Below, piece after piece: positions 52,122 through 59,323 of a DNA stretch of 64,000 bases; position 1 is the stretch's first letter; each line of letters starts with the position of its first letter. The notes under the pieces were generated by a model. It made no database searches, was not told the DNA's origin, and saw only the letters and a list, made by a program, of their open reading frames with translations. The stretch covers positions 744,001-808,000 of the forward strand of contig NZ_JABBGB010000003.1 of assembly GCF_012927185.1 (NCBI RefSeq), given 5' to 3'. This DNA is from Pseudoflavitalea sp. G-6-1-2. GTDB lineage: Bacteria; Bacteroidota; Bacteroidia; Chitinophagales; Chitinophagaceae. A program made the position numbers and the translations under genes.

Positions 52122-54530
52122 ATGTTCCGGAACTTCTTCAACACCACTTTCAGGTTCCTGCTGAGGAACAAAACTTTCAGCATCATCAATCTTGCAGGCC
52201 TTGCTGCGGGCACTATCTGCTGCCTGTACATGGTACTGTATGTGATGGATCATTACAGTTACGACAAACACCATCGCCACGCTGAAAATATTTACCGCCT
52301 TACCACGCAGCTGCAACTGACCGGCGATAAGCACAATATGGCAACGGCATCGCCGCCCATTGCGCCGGCCATGCGCGAAGAGTTTCCTGAAGTGGAGCAG
52401 TTCACCCGCGTAATTCCGGTGATGAGCGGCGGCCACCAACTGCTGCATTACAATGGCAAATCCATTTATGAGCAAGGGCCGTTTCTGGTGGACTCTACTT
52501 TCTTCGAAATGTTCAGTTACCACTTTGTGAGTGGCACTGCAACCGCTGCGATGGCCAATCCGAGTTCCATTGTGCTAAGCAGTGAAGTTGCGCAGAAATT
52601 GTTCGGCAAAGAAGACCCGGTAGGCAAACTGGTAGAGCTCGAAAACGGATGGGGCAGAGACCCGCTCACCGTTACAGGCGTTATCGACGAAAGCCTTGGT
52701 AAATCGCATATTCAGGCGCCGTTTTTTATTTCGCTCAGCGGATACGGAAATGAGATCAGAGACAACAGCGTATGGACGGGCAATAACTTCACCTATTCGT
52801 ATATCCGCCTGAAACCCGGTTCCAGCGCGCTTTTGCTGGAGTCGAAGTTTCCGGCTTTTCTGCAAAAACATGCCGCAGAGGAACTGAAGAACAGGGGAAT
52901 GGCTAAGATGCAGCATCTGCAACCGGTTACGGAAGTGCATACTACCGGAGGGTATGAAGTGGAAGCAGGAAAAGTTGTAAGCGCTTCGTTCCTCAAATTG
53001 TTGTTGCTGGTGGCTATTCTCATTCAGGTGATTGCCTGCATCAACTTCATGAACCTGTCTACTGCCAGAGCATCCAAAAGAGCCAAGGAAGTAGGCGTGA
53101 GAAAAGTGGCAGGAGCGGGAAGAGGCAATCTCGTGCTGCAATTTTTGCTGGAGTCTTTTTCACTGGCATTGATCGGTGTGCTCATTGCAGTTCCATTGCT
53201 GATAATGGCACTCCCCTGGCTGAATCAGATCACCGAAGCGAATATCACTGCATCTTCGCTGTTGCAGCCCGGCGTATGGCTGGCACTTGTTGGATTGGTG
53301 TTTTTCACTGGTCTGCTTGCAGGAAGTTATCCGGCTTTCTATCTGCCTGCATTTGATGTGATACGTGTTATCAAAGGAAATTTCAAAAATCAGATATCGG
53401 CTGGCGGCATCAGAAAATTTCTGGTAGTGTTTCAGTTTACGTTGTCGCTTATTCTCATTATCAGTATCATAGTTATTTACAATCAGCTTCACTATATCCG
53501 CAATCGAGATCTGGGCTTCGATTCAGGGCAGAAACTGGTGTTCAGTTTCCATACACCCGAAATGAAAAAGCAGATCCCTGCATTCATGAACGAACTGAAT
53601 CAGCTGACTGAAGTAAAGTCTTCTGCGCTTTCCACCGGCATACCCGGGCAACCCACTTATTACAACTGGGGAGTGTTTCTGGCAGGTGGTGATCTCAGCA
53701 CTTCGGTGAATCAGGAGAACATCAGTACGGATATCAATTTCATCAAAACCATGGGCATTCATATGCTCAGCGGAAGAGATTTCTCCACGCAGGATTCCGG
53801 CCGTGTGATCATCAATGAAACACTCGCAAAAAGACTGGGACTAACTGCTGAATCTGCCATCGGCAAAAAATTGTTCACGGAAGATGCCAACAGAAATTAT
53901 GAGATCACGGGTGTGATGAAAGATTTCAATTATCAATCGCTGCACGAAGCGATCAGTCCGTTTATGCTCATCTACAATCCGAAATCACCATCGGCAGGAA
54001 GCGTAGTGGCGAGCGTGAACACCAGCGATTATGCATCATTCCTCGATAAAATAAAAACCATCTGGAAAAAGCATATACCTGCACTGCCATTCGATTACCG
54101 TTTCATGGATGCACAGGTAGAACAGCAATACAAATCAGAGGCAACACTTGCACGCATCATCAATGCGTTTACCGGAATGGCCATATTGATTTCCTGCCTG
54201 GGATTATTCGGACTGGCAGCTTTCAGTGCAGAGCAACGTACACGTGAAATTGCGGTGCGTAAAGTATTGGGAGCAGGCCTGCCATCGTTGGTGAAGTTAC
54301 TTTCCGCGCATTTCATCAAACTGGTAGCGATTGCATTTGTAGTGGCAGTGCCCATCGGCTGGTATGTGATGGATCAGTGGCTGCAATCTTTTGTGTACCG
54401 TGCAGAGCTGAGCTGGTGGGTGTTTGCGCTGGCGGGAGCCATTGCTTTGCTGATTGCGTTGTTCACGGTGAGCTCGCAGGCTATTCGTGTTGCGATGGGA
54501 AATCCTGTGAAGAGTCTTCGTTCAGAATAA
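52122..54530 (+). CDS. FtsX/MacB-like ABC transporter permease
   Basis: 802 residues. The double layout is a MacB periplasmic core plus FtsX domain, twice: N-terminal helix (SIINLAGLAAGTICCLYMVL), extracytoplasmic region, three helices with the FtsX signature ASKRAKEVGVRKVAGAGRGN, then a second core and FTGMAILISCLGLFGLAAF with EQRTREIAVRKVLGAGLPSL. No ATPase is adjacent, which is usual for these Bacteroidota proteins. They probably act in mechanotransmission or lipoprotein/peptide export. Single gene. Confidence 0.92.
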   Translation: MFRNFFNTTFRFLLRNKTFSIINLAGLAAGTICCLYMVLYVMDHYSYDKHHRHAENIYRLTTQLQLTGDKHNMATASPPIAPAMREEFPEVEQFTRVIPVMSGGHQLLHYNGKSIYEQGPFLVDSTFFEMFSYHFVSGTATAAMANPSSIVLSSEVAQKLFGKEDPVGKLVELENGWGRDPLTVTGVIDESLGKSHIQAPFFISLSGYGNEIRDNSVWTGNNFTYSYIRLKPGSSALLLESKFPAFLQKHAAEELKNRGMAKMQHLQPVTEVHTTGGYEVEAGKVVSASFLKLLLLVAILIQVIACINFMNLSTARASKRAKEVGVRKVAGAGRGNLVLQFLLESFSLALIGVLIAVPLLIMALPWLNQITEANITASSLLQPGVWLALVGLVFFTGLLAGSYPAFYLPAFDVIRVIKGNFKNQISAGGIRKFLVVFQFTLSLILIISIIVIYNQLHYIRNRDLGFDSGQKLVFSFHTPEMKKQIPAFMNELNQLTEVKSSALSTGIPGQPTYYNWGVFLAGGDLSTSVNQENISTDINFIKTMGIHMLSGRDFSTQDSGRVIINETLAKRLGLTAESAIGKKLFTEDANRNYEITGVMKDFNYQSLHEAISPFMLIYNPKSPSAGSVVASVNTSDYASFLDKIKTIWKKHIPALPFDYRFMDAQVEQQYKSEATLARIINAFTGMAILISCLGLFGLAAFSAEQRTREIAVRKVLGAGLPSLVKLLSAHFIKLVAIAFVVAVPIGWYVMDQWLQSFVYRAELSWWVFALAGAIALLIALFTVSSQAIRVAMGNPVKSLRSE

Positions 54531-54535
54531 ATGAT

Positions 54536-54551
54536 TTCACCGCGCGGTGAA
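54536..54551. repeat. Perfect 16-bp palindrome
   Basis: TTCACCGCGCGGTGAA, six bases after the permease stop codon. It can form a short stem without loop or bind a dimeric protein. Significance unknown. Confidence 0.5.
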
Positions 54552-54568
54552 TTCTGCTAACATGCAAA

Positions 54569-54598
54569 AAAGGGTGTACCTGAAAAGATACACCCTTT
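54569..54598. terminator. Bidirectional terminator
   Basis: AAAGGGTGTA (54569-54578) pairs with TACACCCTTT (54589-54598); an A-run on the left gives a U-run for the minus-strand lipoprotein gene, and TTTGTGTT on the right serves the plus strand. Confidence 0.8.
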
Positions 54599-54621
54599 GT
54601 GTTACATTCAAATTTACGTTA

Positions 54622-54864
54622 TTATTTTTCTGCTTTTTCGAGTGCTTTGGAGGCGCTGTCGAGGGCTTGCAATGCAGAGTCGCTGGTGGCCTGCATGGCT
54701 TTGCTCATACTGTCGAGTCCTTTGTTCATTTCTTCCAGCGCTTTGGTAAGGCTGTCTGCTGCTTTTTTCATTTCATCTGCCTGTCTGGACGCACCCATTC
54801 CGCAAGAGAACAGTGTGAGTGAACAGATAGCGAGGGCAAGCAGCATCATTGAACGTCTTTTCAT
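54622..54864 (-). CDS. Small coiled-coil lipoprotein
   Basis: 80 residues. Lipobox TLFSC (Cys about 21), then a 55-residue amphipathic helix with repeating SLTKALEEMNKGLDSMSKAM-like units and Ser/Ala/Lys-rich end. It resembles small Lpp-like or entericidin-scale envelope lipoproteins in design, though no homology is claimed. A terminator lies immediately downstream. It is 16 bp from the PpiC-type gene, which is upstream on the same strand, so the two may be co-transcribed. Confidence 0.78.
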   Translation of the reverse strand: MKRRSMMLLALAICSLTLFSCGMGASRQADEMKKAADSLTKALEEMNKGLDSMSKAMQATSDSALQALDSASKALEKAEK

Positions 54865-54880
54865 GTTGGATAATTATTAG

Positions 54881-55687
54881 TTAAAGAAAAATACGCATCA
54901 TAAGAGCATATCCGTCTTTCTCCTCAGGGTCGTCTGTTTTGCGGATGATATGCAATCCGGCTGCGGTCCACACTTTGAAGATCTCACCCTTCTTTCTTTT
55001 TTTCAGTTCTTTTTCTATTTCGGGTATCATAGCGCCGACAGCAATCCAACCGAGATCTCCCTGGGTGGCCGATTCTCCGCCCATCGAATAGGTTACTGCC
55101 AGATCTTCAAAACTCGCACTGCCTTCTTTTACGCGGTTAATGATACTCGTTGCTACTGAATCTGCCACTTTTGGTGCAAATACGCTTGTGTCGAGATAGA
55201 TCTGTCCGATATGATTGAACATATTCGGGTTTTTCGCGAGTATCTGAACGAGGAATTTCCCTTTATCGTATGGCCCGTAAACTTTATTGATTTTTCCATG
55301 GTATGCGAGGCTGTCTGCCAGTCCGAGAAAGCCCCAGGTTCTGCGAACGATAATGGTATCGAGCTTGAATTTTTTCTTCAGCACATCCTTTACATACAGA
55401 GGACTGTTTCCTGATTGCTCGATGGCAGTTTTCATCTGCCCGATGGTCATTTTCGGAGAAACTGTTTTTGCGGGAGCCGGCTGGCTGCCCGGTTGCAGGG
55501 GCGTCCACTGGCCACCTGTGGAAGCTGGTTTGGGTAATGTTTTGCCGCCCTTCTGTTGCGCTGAAGCTGTTGCAGAAATGGCGGTGAATAAAATGAAAAT
55601 GATCACTGCTGCTCTCAAACTGAATCGATTAAGACGTACAAGGTAATAAGCTCCGGCCAGATTTTTGGAACTGTAGCCCCGATTCAT
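54881..55687 (-). CDS. Exported PpiC-type (parvulin) peptidyl-prolyl isomerase
   Basis: 268 residues. A long basic N-region precedes a hydrophobic signal (AAVIIFILFTAISATASAQ, about 26-44). A Pro-rich linker follows, then an unusual middle part (about 85-160), and a parvulin domain from about 163: IGQIYLDTSVFAPKVADSVA, ASFEDLAVTYSMGGESATQG, DLGWIAVGAMIPEIEKEL and AAGLHIIRKTDDPE. It would help fold outer membrane or secreted proteins in the periplasm. A later start may apply. Confidence 0.88.
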   Translation of the reverse strand: MNRGYSSKNLAGAYYLVRLNRFSLRAAVIIFILFTAISATASAQQKGGKTLPKPASTGGQWTPLQPGSQPAPAKTVSPKMTIGQMKTAIEQSGNSPLYVKDVLKKKFKLDTIIVRRTWGFLGLADSLAYHGKINKVYGPYDKGKFLVQILAKNPNMFNHIGQIYLDTSVFAPKVADSVATSIINRVKEGSASFEDLAVTYSMGGESATQGDLGWIAVGAMIPEIEKELKKRKKGEIFKVWTAAGLHIIRKTDDPEEKDGYALMMRIFL

Positions 55688-55793
55688 CCATATTTTTCAG
55701 AATTTGACCGGCTAAGGGTGGAGCAGCTCCCTGTGCAATGAACCGGCAGGTCTGGCGTTATTATTGTAATTTGCTATCATAAAACCGCTTATC

Positions 55794-56444
55794 ATGCGCT
55801 GGTTAGTTTTTATCTGCCTGTTCTTCGCTGCCAATGCAGAAGCACAGCTCTGGAAAGATTACAAACTCAATGCGAACAACGACACGTTGAATCGCATCGA
55901 TATGAAGGGCCGCAAACAGGGCCCCTGGATCAACCGCTACGAAACTATGCGCGGCGAACCCGGCTATGAAGAAGAAGGCTGGTACAAACACAACCGAAAA
56001 GAAGGGGAGTGGAGACTCTACAGCCTCATGGGCGATCTCGTAGGAACCGAAAATTACAAATGGGGATTGAAAGATGGTATCTGCCGCTATTACAACAATC
56101 TCGGACAACTCAGACTCGAACAGAGCTGGCTGGCCATGAACCCCGACAAAGAATTCGATACACTCGAAATCGAAGACCTCGATAAACTCGATACCTACCG
56201 CACCGTGATCGTAAAAAACGAAGGAGCTGCCATCAAGAACGGTTTCTGGAAATACTACGATGCAGAAACAGGCACTTTGCTGAGAACAGAGAACTATGTA
56301 GTAGGCAAGCTCGAAGGAGAAAAAAATGAGTCGGTAAAAGTGCTCGAAAAGAAAGCCGGAGCCAAACCAAAAGAAGTGATGGATTTTGAGAAGAAGTATT
56401 CAGGGAAGAAGAAAGTGAAGGTTAAGGATGGCAGTACCAATTGA
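55794..56444 (+). CDS. Exported MORN/YwqK-like repeat protein
   Basis: 216 residues with a signal peptide (ends NAEAQ). It contains MORN-like or YwqK-type repeats of the form G-x-W/G-x-Y: KGRKQGPWINRYETMRGEPG, HNRKEGEWRLYSLMGDLVGT, KWGLKDGICRYYNNLGQLRL, IKNGFWKYYDAETGTLLRTE. The C-terminus is Lys-rich. Proteins of this style are frequent in Bacteroidota and mostly uncharacterised; periplasmic or surface location is inferred. Confidence 0.82.
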   Translation: MRWLVFICLFFAANAEAQLWKDYKLNANNDTLNRIDMKGRKQGPWINRYETMRGEPGYEEEGWYKHNRKEGEWRLYSLMGDLVGTENYKWGLKDGICRYYNNLGQLRLEQSWLAMNPDKEFDTLEIEDLDKLDTYRTVIVKNEGAAIKNGFWKYYDAETGTLLRTENYVVGKLEGEKNESVKVLEKKAGAKPKEVMDFEKKYSGKKKVKVKDGSTN

Positions 56445-56468
56445 TACAAATACATCTTTATAAAAAAT

Positions 56469-56499
56469 AACCCGGATGATGAATCCGGGTTATTTTTTT
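56469..56499 (+). terminator. Rho-independent terminator
   Basis: AACCCGGAT (56469-56477) pairs with ATCCGGGTT (56483-56491), followed by ATTTTTTT. Ends the MORN-like gene. Confidence 0.9.
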
Positions 56500-56522
56500 A
56501 TCAGTTATTTGCTTCGGCGCCG

Positions 56523-57350
56523 TCAGGGCTTCGCTGCAGCTGCCTTATCGAACAGTTTCCTGAAGAAAAGCAATTCGTAGTCCACGGTGTTGCCCCAGTA
56601 TTCTTTGTTATGTCCACCCGGACGTTCGGTATACACGTGATCGATCTTCTTCTCCAGCAACTTCTCGTGTATCAGCCTGTTCACTTTGATGAAGAAATCA
56701 CTTACACCACAATCGATCATCAGGTTCATTTCTCCGTTCTTCAATTGATCCACCACATTGATCACGGTATGTTTTTCCCAGTTCTCTTTGCAGCAGGTTG
56801 TATCGCCGAGTCTTTTTTTCAGGTCCCAGCCGTTGGGGAATTGTCTGATGTCCATGGCACCGGCCATGCTGCCTGCGCTTCCGAAAAGTTCTTTATTGCG
56901 AATGCCAATGTACATAGCGCCATGGCCTCCCATGCTTAAACCTGCAATGGCCCGGAATGTACGGCTGTTGCGGGTCTTATAGTTTTTGTCGATATACGGA
57001 ACCAGCTCTCTGGCGATGAAAGTCTCGTAACGAACGGCGGAATCGAGCGGAGCATCGAAGTACCAGCTGTCGTAGCCGCCATCCGGACAAACGAACATCA
57101 TCTGCATTTCATCTGCCAGGCGCGGCAGTTGAGGAGATGCCTGTATCCATTGTGCATAGTTTCCACTCCATCCATGCAGCAGGTACACTACCGGCATGGC
57201 AGTCATCTTTTTATAGTTCGATGGCCTGATAACCACGGCCTTCACCTGTTTTTGCATGGAATTGCTGAATACAGAAATTGTGTCTACCGTGCCTGCAAAA
57301 GAACATAGGGTAAGCAGCAGGCATGCTGTGAGGGTAAGAGAGCCTTTCAT
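56523..57350 (-). CDS. Exported esterase of the esterase D/antigen 85 type
   Basis: 275 residues from ATG 57350 (MKGSLTLTACLLLTLCSFAG), which starts with a signal peptide; the earlier ATG at 57431 would run through the divergent promoter region. Alpha/beta hydrolase features are VVYLLHGWSGNYAQW (oxyanion region), RAIAGLSMGGHGAMYIG (nucleophilic Ser), a late MIDCGVSDFF (Asp), and TERPGGHNKEYWG (His). Family members act on feruloyl, S-formylglutathione or acetyl-xylan-type esters; the substrate is unknown. Divergent from the SPFH operon. Confidence 0.92.
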   Translation of the reverse strand: MKGSLTLTACLLLTLCSFAGTVDTISVFSNSMQKQVKAVVIRPSNYKKMTAMPVVYLLHGWSGNYAQWIQASPQLPRLADEMQMMFVCPDGGYDSWYFDAPLDSAVRYETFIARELVPYIDKNYKTRNSRTFRAIAGLSMGGHGAMYIGIRNKELFGSAGSMAGAMDIRQFPNGWDLKKRLGDTTCCKENWEKHTVINVVDQLKNGEMNLMIDCGVSDFFIKVNRLIHEKLLEKKIDHVYTERPGGHNKEYWGNTVDYELLFFRKLFDKAAAAKP

Positions 57351-57382
57351 AATAATAAGTTTTCCGTTCGTAAAGATAGGGC

Positions 57383-57432
57383 TTTGAATAATTCGGAACT
57401 TGATGTAGATTTGATATTGAAATGATATCAAA
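57383..57432 (+). promoter_or_regulatory. SPFH operon promoter with overlapping palindrome
   Basis: TTTG (57383-57386), 19 bases, TAGATTTG (57406-57413) is the best -33/-7 promoter in the window. TTTGATAT-TGAAATG-ATATCAAA (57410-57432) is a perfect 8-bp palindrome that overlaps the -7 box and transcription start, so it is a candidate operator. The third gene of the operon encodes a ribbon-helix-helix protein. Confidence 0.75.
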
Positions 57433-57447
57433 ATAAAACACCTTCAT

Positions 57448-58320
57448 ATGGAAAAGATCTTTAAGCCCGTGAGCGGTTATCTCGCCCTGATCATTGCCCT
57501 GGCAGCGTTGATTTTCGGAATCGTATTGTTTGTGAATGCCGGCAATTATGAGAACTCCGGTGCGATGGTAGTGAGCGGCATCATTGTGTTGCTCATCAGT
57601 ATTTTTGCCTTCAAAGGCGTAATGGTGGTGAATCCCAACCACTCGCGGGTATGTGTTTTCTTCGGAAAATATATCGGTACGGTAAAGGAGAACGGATTGC
57701 TTTGGGTGAATCCGCTTTATTCCACCATGAGAATATCCCTTCGTGCGCAGAATCTCGAAAGCGCCAAACTGAAGGTGAACGATAAACTGGGCAACCCCAT
57801 CGAAATTGCAGCTGTAATTGTTTGGCAGGTGCACGATACTTACAAAGCAGCATTTGAAGTAGCCGATTACGATCACTATGTGAAAGTGCAGAGTGAGGCT
57901 GCCATCAGGCACCTGGCGTCTACCTGTCCGTACGATCAGTTTGAAGATGAGAATGCTTCGCTTACGCTCCGCGATGGGGGTGAAAAAGTGAATGAGATGC
58001 TCGAAAAAGAATTGAATGAAAGACTGTTTGCTGCCGGCATTCTGATCCGCGAAGCGCGCATCAGCCACCTCGCTTATGCAGCAGAGATTGCGGGCGCCAT
58101 GCTGCAACGTCAGCAGGCAACGGCCATCGTAGCGGCACGATACAAAATTGTGGAAGGTGCAGTAGGCATGGTGGAACTGGCGCTGGAGCAGCTTTCCAAA
58201 AAAGCCATCGTTCAGCTCGATGAAGAAAGGAAAGCCGCCATGGTAAGCAATCTCATGGTTGTGCTTTGCGGCGAAAAAGGTGCGCAGCCTATTCTGAATA
58301 CCGGCACATTGTATCAATAA
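57448..58320 (+). CDS. SPFH/Band 7-domain membrane protein
   Basis: 290 residues. Two N-terminal hydrophobic segments (about 10-30 and 38-56, GAMVVSGIIVLLISIFAFKG) precede an SPFH domain (VMVVNPNHSRVCVFFGKYIG, LNDKLGNPIEIAAVIVWQVH, then VKVQSEAAIRHLAS) and a helical end (LQRQQATAIVAARYKIVEGA). SPFH proteins form ring assemblies in membrane microdomains and often associate with proteases. It is co-encoded with a small membrane protein and an RHH protein. Confidence 0.93.
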   Translation: MEKIFKPVSGYLALIIALAALIFGIVLFVNAGNYENSGAMVVSGIIVLLISIFAFKGVMVVNPNHSRVCVFFGKYIGTVKENGLLWVNPLYSTMRISLRAQNLESAKLKVNDKLGNPIEIAAVIVWQVHDTYKAAFEVADYDHYVKVQSEAAIRHLASTCPYDQFEDENASLTLRDGGEKVNEMLEKELNERLFAAGILIREARISHLAYAAEIAGAMLQRQQATAIVAARYKIVEGAVGMVELALEQLSKKAIVQLDEERKAAMVSNLMVVLCGEKGAQPILNTGTLYQ

Positions 58321-58339
58321 ACCAATTCAACTCTTTACC

Positions 58340-58849
58340 ATGAGAGTAGACAAACCCCGCGGAAAAAAACTCTTCTCCGAAGAGCAGCAATTCAGGCAAT
58401 GGTGGCTATGGCTATTGTTTGGCGGAACACTTTTGTCAGTGATCATTGGTAACATTATTTCACCTCCTTCGCCGCACATGATGAAAACAGGGGAGGGAAT
58501 TGCTGCCATTCTGGTTGGTACAGGCATTCCGATGTTATTGATGCTTTTCTTATACATCACCCGTTTTGAAACAACGGTTACTGATGAAGGCGTGTATTTT
58601 CGCTGGTGGCCTTTTCAAAAGAAATTCACGGAAATAAAGTGGGACGAAGTGATAGAAGCTTCCGCCCGCGAAAAATTAATTACAGGCCTGGGAGTTAAAT
58701 ACCAGATCGGATTTGGATGGAATCATCAGGTATCGGGACAGAAAGGAGTTGAACTGACATTGCGTAACAGAAAACTTTGGATCGGAACCTGTAAACCCGA
58801 ACGTTTTGTAGAGGCTATCAGAGAAGCAAGGCCTGAAGTGCTTCGATAG
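58340..58849 (+). CDS. Two-helix membrane protein with a PH-like domain
   Basis: 169 residues. Transmembrane helices at about 22-42 and 57-76. The cytosolic C-terminal half is beta-rich and ends in a helix, with TRFETTVTDEGVYFRWWPFQ, WDEVIEASAREKLITGLGVK and KGVELTLRNRKLWIGTCKPE, which resembles bacterial PH (bPH/YdbT-like) domains. 19 bp after the SPFH gene. Function unknown; a scaffold for SPFH assemblies is a guess. Confidence 0.82.
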   Translation: MRVDKPRGKKLFSEEQQFRQWWLWLLFGGTLLSVIIGNIISPPSPHMMKTGEGIAAILVGTGIPMLLMLFLYITRFETTVTDEGVYFRWWPFQKKFTEIKWDEVIEASAREKLITGLGVKYQIGFGWNHQVSGQKGVELTLRNRKLWIGTCKPERFVEAIREARPEVLR

Positions 58850-58870
58850 AAAAATGTAAAATCCAAGCTC

Positions 58871-59056
58871 GTGAGCAACAAAAAAAGTTTTGTATTGCGG
58901 ATAGACGAAGATGTGTACAAAGCCCTTGAGAAGTGGGCTTCGGACGAATTCCGCAGTGTCAATGGCCAGATAGAGTGGCTGATAGATAAGGCGCTGAAAG
59001 ATGCCGGGCGACGAAAAAAAGCTGAAAAAAGCGATCGGGCAAATGATAAAAAATAA
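58871..59056 (+). CDS. Arc-type ribbon-helix-helix DNA-binding protein
   Basis: 61 residues with GTG start at 58871. The N-terminal strand KKSFVLRIDEDVYKALEKWA and helices DEFRSVNGQIEWLIDKALKD match the Arc family of ribbon-helix-helix repressors, followed by a Lys/Asp-rich tail. It is the last gene of the SPFH operon and may bind the palindrome over the operon promoter. An antitoxin role is possible from size alone, but no toxin gene is adjacent. Confidence 0.88.
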   Translation: MSNKKSFVLRIDEDVYKALEKWASDEFRSVNGQIEWLIDKALKDAGRRKKAEKSDRANDKK

Positions 59057-59083
59057 TTAAATACCGTTTAAGGGTATATCAAC

Positions 59084-59115
59084 TGAGAAACTGCGGTATT
59101 ACCTTTGGTTTCTCA
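59084..59115 (+). promoter_or_regulatory. Promoter box within an inverted repeat
   Basis: TACCTTTG (59100-59107) matches the -7 box and lies inside TGAGAAAC (59084-59091) / GTTTCTCA (59108-59115), a perfect 8-bp inverted repeat. It stands 33 bases upstream of the 25-residue ORF. Confidence 0.5.
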
Positions 59116-59140
59116 AACTTAACCGCAAAACCTGGTCTTT

Positions 59141-59218
59141 ATGAACAATCAAACCACCCTCTTTTTACTTCCGCTCATTATCGGGCTGCTCACCATGTGC
59201 CTTAAAGCATGTGCCTAA
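59141..59218 (+). CDS. Putative 25-residue hydrophobic peptide
   Basis: ATG 59141 to TAA 59216-59218 encodes MNNQTTLFLLPLIIGLLTMC followed by LKACA: a single membrane-spanning segment with two Cys. A promoter box lies 33 bases upstream and a strong terminator 36 bases downstream, so a transcript of about 190 bases is expected. This could be a small membrane protein, a type I toxin-like peptide, or an sRNA that carries a chance ORF. No homologue recognised. Confidence 0.45.
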   Translation: MNNQTTLFLLPLIIGLLTMCLKACA

Positions 59219-59253
59219 GCCAGCTACTTTCCCATTAACTGATTCAAAAAAAG

Positions 59254-59306
59254 AAACCTGTCAGTATTGCCCGGAATATCCGGATGCACCACTGACAGGT
59301 TTTTTA
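59254..59306. terminator. Bidirectional terminator
   Basis: AAACCTGTCAGT (59254-59265) pairs with ACTGACAGGTTT (59291-59302); T-rich flanks occur on both strands. It ends the small plus-strand transcript and the convergent M1 peptidase gene. Confidence 0.88.
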
Positions 59307-59323
59307 TTTCGAAGCGAAATTGC

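Noticed and set aside
57211-58317. Long minus-strand open frame (368 codons) opposite the SPFH gene
   Set aside because: It lies antisense to two convincing genes, has no recognisable domain and a His/Phe-rich composition typical of antisense reading.
58871-59056. Antitoxin of a toxin-antitoxin pair
   Set aside because: The RHH protein has no adjacent toxin-like gene; its operon partners are an SPFH and a membrane protein.
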